Positions 21,729 through 31,700 of a stretch of 64,000 nucleotides of DNA are shown here, piece after piece. This DNA comes from DATJKD01 sp963728295. GTDB taxonomy: Bacteria; Pseudomonadota; Gammaproteobacteria; Steroidobacterales; Steroidobacteraceae. Position 1 is the stretch's first letter, and each line of letters begins with the position of its first letter. The stretch covers positions 1 through 64,000 of the forward strand of contig CAVSKB010000007.1 of the NCBI GenBank assembly GCA_963728295.1. Reading direction: 5' to 3'. The notes under the pieces were generated by a model, which was not told the DNA's origin, did no database searches, and saw nothing but the letters and a program-made list of their open reading frames with translations. Position numbers and translations under genes: made by a program.

Positions 21729-22768
21729 GTGAAGGTCTTCGTCACCGGAGTGAACGGCTACATCGGCGCCGTGCTCGCGCCATACTCTGCTGAAGCGCGG
21801 CATCGAAGTCGGTGGGGCTGGACACCGGCTACTACCGCGACGGCTGGCTCTACAGCGACAACCGACTCGCGCCGTGCGCCGCCGACGCATCAACAAGGAC
21901 CTGCGCGACGTCGACCGAGGCGACCTCGGGGCTGCGACGCGGTGGCCCACCTGGCCGAGCTGTCGAACGATCCGCTGGGCCAGAACAATCCCGAAGTCAC
22001 GCACCAGATCAACCACCAGGGCTCGGTGGAGCTCGCCGAGACGGCGCGAGGCGGCCGGCGTCAGAGCGTTTCGTCTACACGTCGTCGTGCAGCGTCTACG
22101 GCGCCGGGCACGGGCGACTTCCTCGACGAGACGTCGCCGACAAATCCGCAGACCGCCTACGCCGAATGCAAGGTGCTGGTCGAGCGCGACGTCGGCGCGA
22201 TGGCCGACGACCGACTTCTGCCCGGTCTTCCTGCGCAACGCGACCGCGTACGGCCCGTCGCCGCGCATGCGCTTCGACATCGTGCTCAACGATCTGTGCG
22301 CGCTCGCCTGGACGCACGAAGCGGATCGCGATGATCAGCGACGGCAGCCCGTGGCGGCCGCTCGTGCACGTGGAGGACATCTGCGAGGCGATCGTACCGC
22401 GCGCTGGAGGCACCGGCCGACGCGGTCACGGGAAGATCTTCAACGTCGGGCAGAACTCCGAGAACTACCGCGTGCGCGAGATCGCCGAGATCGTCGCCGA
22501 CGAGTTTCCCGGGCTGCGAGGTGACGGTCGGCCCGCCGAGCGGCGACAACCGCAGCTACCGCGTGACGTTCGACAAGATCGCACCGCGAGCTGCCCGGCT
22601 TCAAGTGCCGCTAGACCGCCCGCGACGGCGCGCGAGCAGCTGCGCGCGCTGTTCGAGCGCATCGAGATGTCGCCGGAGACCTACGAGTTCCGCGCCTTCA
22701 CCCGCCTGAAGCAGCTGAAGTATCTGCAGCGCACCGGGCAGATCGACGACGACTTCTTCTGGCGGTGA
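21729..22768 (+). pseudogene. NAD-dependent epimerase/dehydratase (frameshifted)
   Basis: Extended SDR acting on a nucleotide sugar. Fragments in all three frames line up with one protein: KVFVTGVNGYIGAVLAPY (cofactor motif), DAVAHLAELSNDPLGQNNP, RFVYTSSCSVYGAG (catalytic Ser/Thr), SPTNPQTAYAECKVLVERD (YxxxK), RNATAYGPSPRMRFD, RPLVHVEDICEAI, and a C-terminal EFRAFTRLKQLKYLQRTGQI ending in FFWR. GTG at 21729 fits the N-terminus. The gene is four to six frameshifts away from being intact. The neighbours (methyltransferase, RmlC-like epimerase, cytidylyltransferase) point to a modified deoxysugar pathway. Confidence 0.8.
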
Positions 22769-22769
22769 C

Positions 22770-23416
22770 ATGCGATTTCGAGGCGCTCGCCGATCCTCGG
22801 GGCGTTTATCGTGCGGACTCGAGCCGCATGCGGACGAGCGCGGCTTTTTCGCGCGCAGTGGTGCCGCGAGGAGTTGCGGCGCCGGGCATGCGATGCGACG
22901 ATCGTGCAGGCGAGCGTCTCCTACAACGGGCGGCGCGGCACGCTGCGCGGCATGCATTTCCAGTGGCCGCCGTCACGGGAAGGCAAGCTCGTGCGCTGCG
23001 TGCGCGGGCGGCGTGTTCGACGTGCTCGCTCGACCTGCGCCCGGGGTCGCCGACCTACCTGCGGCACTCGTCGTTGAGCTCGACGAGAGCAGGCGCGACG
23101 CGCGTGTACATACCGCCCGGCGTCGCGCACGGGTTCCAGACGCTCGACGACGACACGCGAGGTCCTGTACATGATGACCGAGGCCTACGCGCCCGAGCTC
23201 GGCGACGGCGTGCGTTACGACGATCCGAGCTTCGGCATCGCGATGGCCGATCGCCGGTGACGCGTGATCGCCGAGCGCGACGCGAGCTATCCGGACTTCG
23301 ACCGCGCGCGTTCGAGGCGGAGCTGGCCTTGCACCGCGGCCGCGTCGATGGCGGCCGCCGGAGCCGATCGCGCTCAAGCGTCACGGCGCCGCGACGCTGC
23401 CGACGGTGCGAGCTGA
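22770..23416 (+). pseudogene. dTDP-4-dehydrorhamnose 3,5-epimerase-like cupin (frameshifted)
   Basis: RmlC-family cupin. The recognisable fragments, in order, are LEPHADERGFFARS, TIVQASVSYNGRRGTLRGMH, FQWPPSREGKLVRCVRG, VYIPPGVAHGFQTLDDDT and YMMTEAYAPELGDGVRYDDPSF. The catalytic His-Asp region (RGMHFQ) and the VAHGFQ signature are both present. It starts with ATG 22770, one base after the preceding stop, and probably ends with the TGA at 23414 overlapping the next ATG. About five frame changes. Members of this family next to DUF4910 genes may epimerise CDP- or GDP-linked sugars instead of dTDP-sugars. Confidence 0.78.
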
Positions 23417-24722
23417 TGCGCTCGCCGCCGGCTGTATCCGATGTGCCGCAGCATCACCGGCGACGGGCGTACGCCGTCACTCGCGATCATCGGTGAGCGC
23501 ATTCCGCTCGCATTCGCGAGGTACCCACCGGCAACCGGTCTACGACTGGGAAGTACCGCTGGAGTGGAACATCCAGGATGCCTACGTCGCTCGACGCCGA
23601 GCGGCGAGCGCGTCATCGACTTTCGCGCGCACAACCTGCACATCGTGAGCTATTCGGAGCCGGTGTCGGCGACGATGTCGCTGGACGAACTGCAGCCGCA
23701 GCTGCACTCGCTGCCCGAGCACCCGACTGGATTCCGTATCGCACGAGCTATTACCGAGAAACTGGGGGTTCTGCCTGCGCCACCGCGATCGCGGCTGGCA
23801 ATGGCAGCCGGGCGAGTATGGCGTCGAGATCGAGCGAGTCGCTGGCCCCGGGATCCCTGACCTACGGCGAACTCGTGTTCCGGGCAGGCAGCAGGGACGA
23901 GGTGCTGTTCTTCACGCACGTCTGCCATCCGTCGCTCGCCAACGACAAACGACCGGCATGGCCGTCGCAACCGTGCTGGCCAGTGGATCGCGAGAGCGGC
24001 CGCGACGATCTACGTATCGCTTCGTCTTCGCGCCTGGAACGATCGGCTCGCTGTGCTGGCTGCAAGCGCAACGAGCGGCGGCTTGCCCGCGATGCGTGCG
24101 CGGACTCGTGTCGGCACTGCTCGGGCGATCCGGGCGCGCTGACCTACAAGCGGAGCCGCAACGGCAGGCACGGCACCGACGCGGTCGCGGCGTACGTGGT
24201 GTCGCAGGTCGACCCGGCCAGTCGCGTATGCCGTTTTCCCCTATGGCTACGATGAGCGCCAGTTGTGCTCGCCGGGATTCGATCTGCCCATCGGGCGTCT
24301 GACGCGCTCGTCAACGGTGGTTACCCCCAATACCACACGTCGGCCGACGATCTCGCGCTCATCAAGCCCGGAATGCCTGGAGCAGAGCCTCGAGACCTGC
24401 AAGCGGTTCGTCGAGCGTAATCGAAGAGGATCGGCCGTATGTCAATCTGCAGCCCAAAGGCGAGCCTCGCCTGGGCAAGCGGGGGCTGTACGGCGGTCGG
24501 CGGCGTACGCGCCAGGCGAACGCGAGCATGCGATGCTGTGGATACTGAGCCAGGCCGACGGGTCTAAGTCGCTGCTCGATATTGCACCGAGCGGTCTGGG
24601 ACTGGCGTTCGGGGTGCTGGAAGAGGCAGCCTCGGCGCTTGAGGTGGCGGGCCTGATGGCTGCAGCGCGACCGACGGCACGGAGCGCGGCTGACGCGGAG
24701 GGCATCAGGAGAACAGAAGTGA
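23416..24722 (+). pseudogene. DUF4910 aminopeptidase-like protein (frameshifted)
   Basis: The fragments match the DUF4910 family, whose core resembles M28 zinc aminopeptidases: YPMCRSITGDG, YDWEVPLEWNIQDAYV, DFRAHNLHIVSYSEPV, LHSLPEHPDWIPYRTSYY, DEVLFFTHVCHPSLAND (with a probable metal His), RFVFAPGTIGSLCWL, FPYGYDERQLCSPGFDLP and HTSADDLALIKPECLEQSLE. Members sit in polysaccharide loci but have no settled function there. The gene is broken at about eight places. Its TGA (24720-24722) would overlap the GTG of the next gene. Confidence 0.72.
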
Positions 24723-25517
24723 AGGTGGTTCTTTTCTGCGGAGGGCTGGGGACCCGCTTGCGCGAGCATCGACACGATTCCGAAGCCGCTGGTCAACATC
24801 GGCTACCGGCCGATCCTGTGGCACCTGATGCGCTACTACGCGCACTACGGTCACAAGGAATTCATCCTCTGCCTGGGCTATCGCGGCGATCTGATTCGGG
24901 AATATTTCCTGCGCTACAACGAAGCGATGACCAACGATTTCACGCTGCCAGGGCGGAAAGACGCGTGGAGCTGCACTGAACCGCGACCTCGACGACTGGA
25001 AGATAACGTTCGTCGACACCGGGCTGCACGCGAACATCGGCCAGCGGCTGCTGCGCGTGCGCAAGTACGTCGAGGGCGAAGAGATGTTCCTCGCCAATTA
25101 CTCCGACGGGCTGTCGCGACCTGCCGCTCGACCGGCAGATCGAGGAATTCCGAGCGACAGCAGTGTCATCGCCAGCTTCGCGGCCGTGCGCAGCAGCCAG
25201 AGCTTTCATGCGATGCACGACGGATGCGGACGGACTGGTCACCCGGATCGGTGCGATGGCGAACCAGCCTCTCTGGATCAACGGCGGCTTCTTCGTGCAT
25301 GCGGCGAGATCTTCGACTATATCCAGGAAGGCGAGGAACTGGTCGAGCAGCCGTTCCAGCGGCTGATCGCGCAGCGAAGCTCGCTGGCATACCGCTGGAT
25401 GGCTTCTGGCAGTGCATGGACACGTTCAAGGACAAGATCACCTTCGACCGCATGGAAGCGCGGGGAGATTGCCCGTGGATGGTCTGGAAGCGGGCATCCC
25501 GCCGGCGCTCCGAATAG
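24719..25517 (+). pseudogene. rfbF: glucose-1-phosphate cytidylyltransferase (frameshifted)
   Basis: Makes CDP-glucose from CTP and glucose-1-phosphate, the first step of CDP-3,6-dideoxysugar routes. The recognisable blocks are VKVVLFCGGLGTRLRE, IPKPLVNIGYRPILWHLMRY, HYGHKEFILCLGYRGDLIREY, EMFLANYSDGL, LWINGGFFV, PLDGFWQCMDTFKD and GDCPWMVWK. GTG 24719 is the probable start. At least five frame changes separate the blocks. No CDP-glucose 4,6-dehydratase was found in the window, so the rest of the pathway must lie elsewhere or be absent. Confidence 0.82.
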
Positions 25518-26201
25518 TTCACGACCCGCTCCCGTTACGCGACCTTTTGATCGGCGAGCGCAAGAATCGTTACGCATACTATGTATCGGTGCGCATTGCG
25601 ACGAATCGAGATCGGCTGCGGCGGCGCCTTGCTCGAGCTGCAGCGGCGACGGAGCAAGCTGCTGATTGACTGGGTCGTGCTTAGCGGTTCGGCCGGACGG
25701 CGCGACGAGGCGTTGCGCGGTATGCGGGCAATCGTGCGACGGACTTTTAGGGGTCAGCTCCGGTTTGGGGATTTCCCGGACGGTCGGTTCCCTTCCTCAT
25801 ACGCGGAACTGAAGGACTACTTCGGCGTGCTTGGAAAATCGATTCGTCCGGACCTGGTTCTTGCGCATGAACACGCCGATCGACACCAGGACCACAGGGT
25901 GACGAATGAGATGGTCTGGACGACGTTTCGTGACCACACGATTCTCGAGTACGAGATTCCAAAGTGGGATGGCGGCCTGGGCCAACCGAACGTCTATGTG
26001 CCTGTCAGCCGTGCCAGTGCCCGGCGGAAGGTCGACACTCTCCTCCGGACGTATCGCTCGCAGGCTGACAAGGACTGGTTCACCGGCGAGACATTCATGT
26101 CCCTGCTGCGCCTGCGGGGGCTGGAATGCAGGTCCCCGAGCGGGTTCGCGGAGGCATTCAATGGGCGGAAGCTGCGGATTGCGGTCAGCAGCAGGCGATG
26201 A
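25518..26201 (+). CDS. PIG-L family deacetylase (one frameshift near the start)
   Basis: Zinc-dependent LmbE/PIG-L deacetylase that removes an N-acetyl group from a sugar. The metal motif is split by one missing base at ~25605: ILCIGAHCD in one frame, then IEIGCGGALLELQ in the next, where the family has AHCDDIEIGCGG. The rest is clean, with the second motif LVLAHEHADRHQDHR carrying the third ligand. The start is uncertain (no ATG; the product probably begins near LPLRDLLIGERKN). The stop overlaps the ATG of the following glycosyltransferase by four bases. Confidence 0.8.
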
Positions 26202-28202
26202 GTAGTGCGATTGCCCCGACGGTCAGCATCGGTTTGCCGGTTTACAACGGCGAGCGCTATCTGCGAAACGCGCTGGAAAGACTGCTGGCGCAGGAATTCA
26301 GGGATTTTGAGCTCATAATTTGCGACAACGCGTCGAGAGATCAGACCCAGCAGATTTGTCGGGAGTACGCCGAGAAGGACAACCGGATTCGGTATTTCCG
26401 GAATCCGGAGAACATCGGCCTGGCTGCGAACCACAATCGCACGTTTGAACTGGCGCGTGGGCCCTATTTCAAGTGGGCGGCGTACGACGACGACTTCCCG
26501 GAGTCAATGCTCTCTGGATTCGTCAAGGTTCTCAATGACGCGCCGAGTGATATCTGTGCCGTCTACTCCTGCTGCGAATATATCGACGACAGTGGTTTCG
26601 TTCAGGCAGTGGAGTCAGACCACGTTGCATGCGACGCTGAGGCACCTCACAGGCGCTTGGCGCATCTGCTCGCGAATGTTCACATGTTCAATAGCATCTA
26701 CGGATTGATGCGATCGGACATTATTCGCCGGACGGGTCTTCTCGGGCGATTTCCAATGTCGGATCAAGTATTGCTTGCAGAGCTGGCAATGCTCGGAAAG
26801 CTCATCGAGATTCCGCGACCGCTTCTTAGGATTCGTAGACACATGGGTCGCACGTTCAGCGCCAGCAGCGATCCGCGCGTGCTTCGTGAGCTTTTTGCGC
26901 CGGGCGAGGGGCACCGATTTCCAAGAATCGAGCTAAGAGCACACATGTGGTGGAAGCTAATTGGTGCCGCCGCCAGATCCCCGATATCGGCCAAGGACCG
27001 CCTTCTATGCACAGCGGTGGCGGCCGTGACTCCGCAATGGCGACGGTTCCGCGCCTATTTGGGCCGGAGGAAGCGAGAGTTCTTCCGTCGATTCTCCAGC
27101 GTGCAACCCGCCTATCGGGCTGGTGACTGGGTAACGGTAAAGAGCAAGGAGGAAATTCTTGCCACGCTCGATTCGAACGGGTGTCTGGAACGAATGCCGT
27201 TCATGCCGGAAATGTTTGCCTATTGCGGCCAGCGCCTTCGTGTTTACAAACGTGCTCACAAGACGTGTGACACCGTCGATGAGTTCAAGGCGCGCAAGCT
27301 AACAAATGCTGTGCACTTGGAGGGAATCCGTTGCAACGGCCGAGCTCACGGCGGTTGCCAAGCCGCTTGCATGATTTTCTGGAAGACAGCATGGCTCAGG
27401 ACTTTGGACAAGGACTTGTCGGCATTTGAAGTGGATATCCGCAGAACCGGGGGAAATGAGGCACCGCTTGTGTCTGAGGAAGACGTGGTCGCGTGCGCGA
27501 GAAAAACCGACGCGGACGACGGTGTCCCAGTCTATGCATGCCAGGCAACTGAACTGCCTGCTGCAACACAGGCTCTCGGCCCGTGGGACCTGAAACAATA
27601 CGTGGAGGACTTCGCTTCGGGAAACGTGGGACTTTGGCGAATGTTGAAGAGTTTCTTACTGGTTGCGTACAGACGCGGACTAGTCAACCTTGGGATTGGC
27701 CTGGGTCCCGCACTCAAGTGGATGTATGACAAGGTGCAGGGCCTCATTGGGGGTGTGGAGTACCCGTTCAGGGACGGCAAGATACCCGCTGGATCACGCA
27801 CCCCGACGGCGGTGCTGGAGTTAAAACCCGGAGAACTCGTCAGGGTCAAAACTCAGTCTGAGATCGTAGCGACACTGGATACGACTCGACGGAACCGCGG
27901 CATGACCTTCGACCCTGAGATGGTCCCTTATTGTGGCGGCACCTTCCCGGTTTTGCAGCGCGTAACGCAGGATCATCCACGAGAAATCGGGGAGAATGAT
28001 CGACCTCAAGAACCCTTGTGTGATCCTGGATTCCGTGATCTGTCAGGCGCGCTATTGCGACAATCGGTTATTTTGCCCGCGTGCCGGATATCCGTACTGG
28101 CGCGAGTTGTGGCTGGACCGGGTTATTCCCGCTCAACAGGGTGCTGGCGCAGCCGGGAATAGTAAGCCGGATGACGTCGCTCCGAGGTCGTTGCCGTCCT
28201 GA
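26198..28202 (+). CDS. GT2 glycosyltransferase fused to two copies of an uncharacterised Cys-rich domain (one frameshift)
   Basis: Residues 1-~300 are a GT-A family 2 glycosyltransferase (TVSIGLPVYNGERYLRNAL, IICDNASRDQTQQI, KWAAYDDDF as the DxD site). After a basic linker, a domain of ~95 residues starts GDWVTVKSKEEILATLDSNG and holds FMPEMFAYCGQRLRVYKRAH and RCNGRAHGGCQAACMIFWK. It recurs at the C-terminus (GELVRVKTQSEIVATLD, FDPEMVPYCGG, then CVILDSVICQARYCDN). Cys positions match between the copies, suggesting metal binding. The frame changes once near 27970, and the correct C-terminus ends at 28202. I do not know a function for the Cys-rich domain. Confidence 0.8.
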
Positions 28203-28278
28203 ACACCGACCACTCGAGCCAAGTGCGCGGCACTCAACCTAAAACGACGGCATGTGTCCGGAATGGACCCGTAAACTC

Positions 28279-28353
28279 TGGCTCCGGCACGTGGATTCGA
28301 ACCACGGACCCGCTGATTAACAGTCAGCTGCTCTACCGCTGAGCTATGCCGGA
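28279..28353 (-). tRNA. tRNA-Asn (GTT)
   Basis: Minus-strand cloverleaf with acceptor TCCGGCA pairing to TGCCGGA, D-arm AGCTCAGCGGTAGAGC, anticodon loop CTGTTAA (anticodon GTT), and T-arm GTGGTTCGAATCCAC. The 3' CCA is encoded (28279-28281). Confidence 0.97.
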
Positions 28354-28441
28354 ACGCTGTGAGCCTGGACACGCCCCCGGGCTGCTCGAGGTCGGCAGGA
28401 CGGCGGGAGGGGCGGCATTGTCGGGATTGGTCGCCGGGCAG

Positions 28442-29683
28442 TCAACCCAGGGCCTTCGCAATCCGCTCGAGCGCCTGGCCGAGCAGTTCCCGACTGGTGG
28501 CAAAGGAGAAGCGGATATGCCCGCGCCCGCCGAAGCCTGTGCCGGGAACGCCTGCGACACCCGCCTTTTCGAGCAGGTGCTCGGCGAACGCATCGTCGTT
28601 CGCCAGCCCTAGTCGGTCGATGGCCACCGAGACATCGCACCAGGCATAGAACGTCCCGGCGGCCGGCAAAACCTTGAATCCAGGCACCCGGTTGAGGCCT
28701 GCATTGAAGAAATCGTGCCGCGCCTTGAAGTGCCCGTTCATTTCGGCAACGCACGCCTGGTCGCCCAGCAAGGCCGTCGTTGCGGCTTTCTGGGAAATCG
28801 AGCTTGGATTGGTCGTGCTCTGGCTCTGGATGGTTGCCATGGCCTCCACTATCTCGGCCGGCCCGCCGCAGTAGCCGATTCGCCAGCCGGTCATCGCATA
28901 GCTCTTGGAGACGCCGTTTACGGTCACCGTCCGCTCGTAGAGGGCCGGCACTGCTGTGGCGAAGCTGCAAAACGGTTCAAGCCCCCAGTAGATGTGCTCG
29001 TACATGTCGTCCGTGCAAACGAGCACCCGCGGATGCCTCAGCAGTACCTGACCGAGTTCAACCAGCTCGGCCCGCGTGTAGGCGGCGCCAGTCGGGTTGC
29101 ACGGGCTGTTGAGGATCAAAAGCCGCGTGCGCCGCGTGATCGCCGCCTCGAGCTGGCTCGGCGAGATCTTGTACCCCTGGCCGGGCCCCGCATAGGGCGT
29201 CACGGGCACGCCATCGGCGAGCAGCACCATGTCGGGGTACGAGACCCAATAGGGGGCCGGAATAATGACTTCGTCCCCCGGCTCGATAACCGCCATGATC
29301 AGGTTGTAGATCGTCTGCTTGGCGCCGGTCGACACGAGTATCTGGGGTCGCGTGTACTCGAGCCCATTGTCCCGCCGGAATTTGACGGCAATGGCGTCCT
29401 TGAGCTCGGCAATTCCTTCGACGGCGGTATAGCGCGTAAAACCGCTGCGGATTGCGGCGACCCCTGCGTCGGCAATGTGCGCGGGCGTATCGAAGTCGGG
29501 CTCCCCGACGCCCAGGCTGATGATGTCCCGGCCCTCTGCCTTGAGGCGCATGACGCGACCGTTGAGGGCCACGGTCGGGGAGGGCTTGACGCGCCGGACG
29601 CGCGCCGCGAGCGCAATTGGCACAGCCGGTTCCTGCAGGCGCTGGAGTACAGGTATCTTAATCAATTCTGCCATGCCCGACAC
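28442..29683 (-). CDS. aspC: aspartate/aromatic aminotransferase, class I
   Basis: Fold-type I PLP aminotransferase that interconverts aspartate and oxaloacetate with glutamate/2-oxoglutarate. Visible signatures are IISLGVGEPDFDTPAHI, STGAKQTIYNLIMAVIEPGDEV, LILNSPCNPTGAAYT, the Schiff-base lysine in VNGVSKSYAMTGWRIGY, and the carboxylate-binding Arg in RGHIRFSFATS. At 413 residues the longest frame has about 20 extra N-terminal residues compared with usual enzymes. ATG 29674 overlaps the uvrB start, and GTG 29623 (VPIALAARVRRVKPS) matches the family start better. A downstream tRNA-Asn gene is on the same strand. Confidence 0.93.
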   Translation of the reverse strand: MSGMAELIKIPVLQRLQEPAVPIALAARVRRVKPSPTVALNGRVMRLKAEGRDIISLGVGEPDFDTPAHIADAGVAAIRSGFTRYTAVEGIAELKDAIAVKFRRDNGLEYTRPQILVSTGAKQTIYNLIMAVIEPGDEVIIPAPYWVSYPDMVLLADGVPVTPYAGPGQGYKISPSQLEAAITRRTRLLILNSPCNPTGAAYTRAELVELGQVLLRHPRVLVCTDDMYEHIYWGLEPFCSFATAVPALYERTVTVNGVSKSYAMTGWRIGYCGGPAEIVEAMATIQSQSTTNPSSISQKAATTALLGDQACVAEMNGHFKARHDFFNAGLNRVPGFKVLPAAGTFYAWCDVSVAIDRLGLANDDAFAEHLLEKAGVAGVPGTGFGGRGHIRFSFATSRELLGQALERIAKALG

Positions 29684-31700
29684 TCCACGACGCTTCCACC
29701 TGCGGGCCGATTATCGCCCTGCCGGCGATCAGCCCCAGGCGATCGCGCGGCTGGTCGACGGCCTTGGCAACGGCCTCGCACACCAGACGCTGTTGGGTGT
29801 CACCGGGTCTGGCAAGACCTTCACCATCGGCAACGTCATCGAGCGCGTGCAGCGACCGACGCTCGTGATGGCGCACAACAAGACGCTGGCTGCACAGCTG
29901 TACGGCGAGTTCCGGGATTTCTTCCCGGACAATTCCGTCGAGTACTTCGTCAGCTACTACGACTACTACCAGCCAGAGGCCTACGTTCCCTCGTCCGACA
30001 CCTACATCGAAAAGGACGCCTCCATCAATGCGCACATCGAACAGATGCGCCTATCCGCCACGAAGGCGCTGCTCGAGCGACCCGACTCGATCATCGTCGC
30101 CACGGTGTCGTCGATCTACGGCCTGGGCGACCCGCAGGCGTATCTGAGCATGGTGCTGCACCTCGACCGTGGCGACCGGATCGACCAGCGAAAGGTCCTG
30201 CGTCGGCTCGCCGACATGCAATACACGCGCAATGAACTCGACCTGTCGCAGGGCACTTACCGCGTGCGCGGCAATGTTGTCGACATCTTCCCAGCCGAGT
30301 CCGAGCGCGAGGCGGTCCGTGTCGAGCTGTTCGATGACGAGATCGAGGCGTTGTCGTTATTCGACCCGTTGACCGGCGAGGTCCAGCGCAAGTTGCCGCG
30401 CTACACGGTCTTTCCGTCGACGCATTACGTGACGCCGCGCGAGCGCATCAACGAGGCGGTCGACGAGATCCGGGAGGAGCTGCGTGCACGCCTTGTCGAG
30501 CTTCGCGGGCTCGGTAAGCTCCTCGAGGCGCAACGGCTCGAGCAGCGCACGACCTTCGATCTCGAGATGATGAGCGAAATGGGTTACTGCGCTGGCATCG
30601 AGAACTACTCTCGCTACCTTTCCGGTCGCAGCGCCGGAGAACCGCCGCCGTGCCTGTTTGATTACCTGCCCAAGGACGCTCTGCTCGTGATCGACGAGAG
30701 CCATGTCACGATTCCGCAAATCGGTGGAATGTACCGCGGCGATCGTTCGCGTAAGGAAACTCTGGTTGAATACGGATTCCGGTTGCCATCGGCGCTGGAC
30801 AACCGGCCGTTACGCTTCGACGAGTGGGAGTCGCTCGCGCCGCAGATGATTTTCGTCTCGGCGACGCCGGGCCCCTACGAGCGACAGCACTCTGGAGAGC
30901 TCGTGGAGCAGCTGGTGAGGCCCACGGGGCTCGTCGACCCGGAGCTCGAGATTCGACCGGTGAGGACACAGGTCGACGACGTCCTTTCTGAGATCAGCAA
31001 GTGCGTTGCTCGCGACGAGCGGGTCCTCATCACGACGCTGACCAAGCGCATGGCTGAGGACCTGACCGAGTACCTCCATGAGCACGGCGTACGGGTCCGG
31101 TACCTGCATGCGGACATCGAGACGGTCGAGCGCGTGGAGATCATCCGTGATCTGCGCTTGGGTCGATTCGATGTCCTGGTCGGTATCAATCTGCTGCGCG
31201 AGGGCCTCGATATGCCCGAGGTTGCCCTGGTGGCAATCCTTGACGCCGACAAAGAAGGGTTTCTGCGATCGGAGGGCTCGCTGATTCAGACGATCGGACG
31301 GGCCGCAAGAAACGTCAACGGCCGTGCGATCCTGTACGCGGACCGGATAACCGGGTCGATCAGGCGGGCAGTAGACGAAACCAATCGCCGGCGAACCACG
31401 CAGATCGAACATAATCTTGCGCATGGAATCACCCCGCAATCCATCCGCAAGGCGGTGACGGATGTGATGGAGGGCGCGCGCTCCCGGGAGGAGAGCGGCA
31501 GGATCGGTCTCCAGTCGGACGACGAACGGGGCATGATGTCACCGAGCATCGCTATGAAAACCATAAAGCGACTCGAGGGGGAAATGCAGCGCCACGCCCG
31601 CAATCTGGAGTTCGAGGAAGCGGCCCGTCTCCGGGACGAGCTCGACCGGATTCGGAAATCGGCATTCGGTGATCCACGTAAATCGAACGCAGGAACGTAA
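29673..31700 (+). CDS. uvrB: UvrABC excision nuclease subunit B
   Basis: Damage-recognition helicase of nucleotide excision repair, 675 residues, the usual length. Walker A is TLLGVTGSGKTFTIGN; the beta-hairpin that clamps DNA is VEYFVSYYDYYQPEAYVPSS; other helicase motifs include LLVIDESHVTIPQ, IFVSATPGP, GINLLREGLDMPEVALV and QTIGRAARN. The C-terminal UVR motif (MQRHARNLEFEEAARLRDEL) binds UvrC. Its ATG shares bases with a possible aspC start on the other strand. Its stop overlaps the carA start as TAATG, so carA and carB appear to be translated from the same message. Confidence 0.97.
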   Translation: MPDTPRRFHLRADYRPAGDQPQAIARLVDGLGNGLAHQTLLGVTGSGKTFTIGNVIERVQRPTLVMAHNKTLAAQLYGEFRDFFPDNSVEYFVSYYDYYQPEAYVPSSDTYIEKDASINAHIEQMRLSATKALLERPDSIIVATVSSIYGLGDPQAYLSMVLHLDRGDRIDQRKVLRRLADMQYTRNELDLSQGTYRVRGNVVDIFPAESEREAVRVELFDDEIEALSLFDPLTGEVQRKLPRYTVFPSTHYVTPRERINEAVDEIREELRARLVELRGLGKLLEAQRLEQRTTFDLEMMSEMGYCAGIENYSRYLSGRSAGEPPPCLFDYLPKDALLVIDESHVTIPQIGGMYRGDRSRKETLVEYGFRLPSALDNRPLRFDEWESLAPQMIFVSATPGPYERQHSGELVEQLVRPTGLVDPELEIRPVRTQVDDVLSEISKCVARDERVLITTLTKRMAEDLTEYLHEHGVRVRYLHADIETVERVEIIRDLRLGRFDVLVGINLLREGLDMPEVALVAILDADKEGFLRSEGSLIQTIGRAARNVNGRAILYADRITGSIRRAVDETNRRRTTQIEHNLAHGITPQSIRKAVTDVMEGARSREESGRIGLQSDDERGMMSPSIAMKTIKRLEGEMQRHARNLEFEEAARLRDELDRIRKSAFGDPRKSNAGT

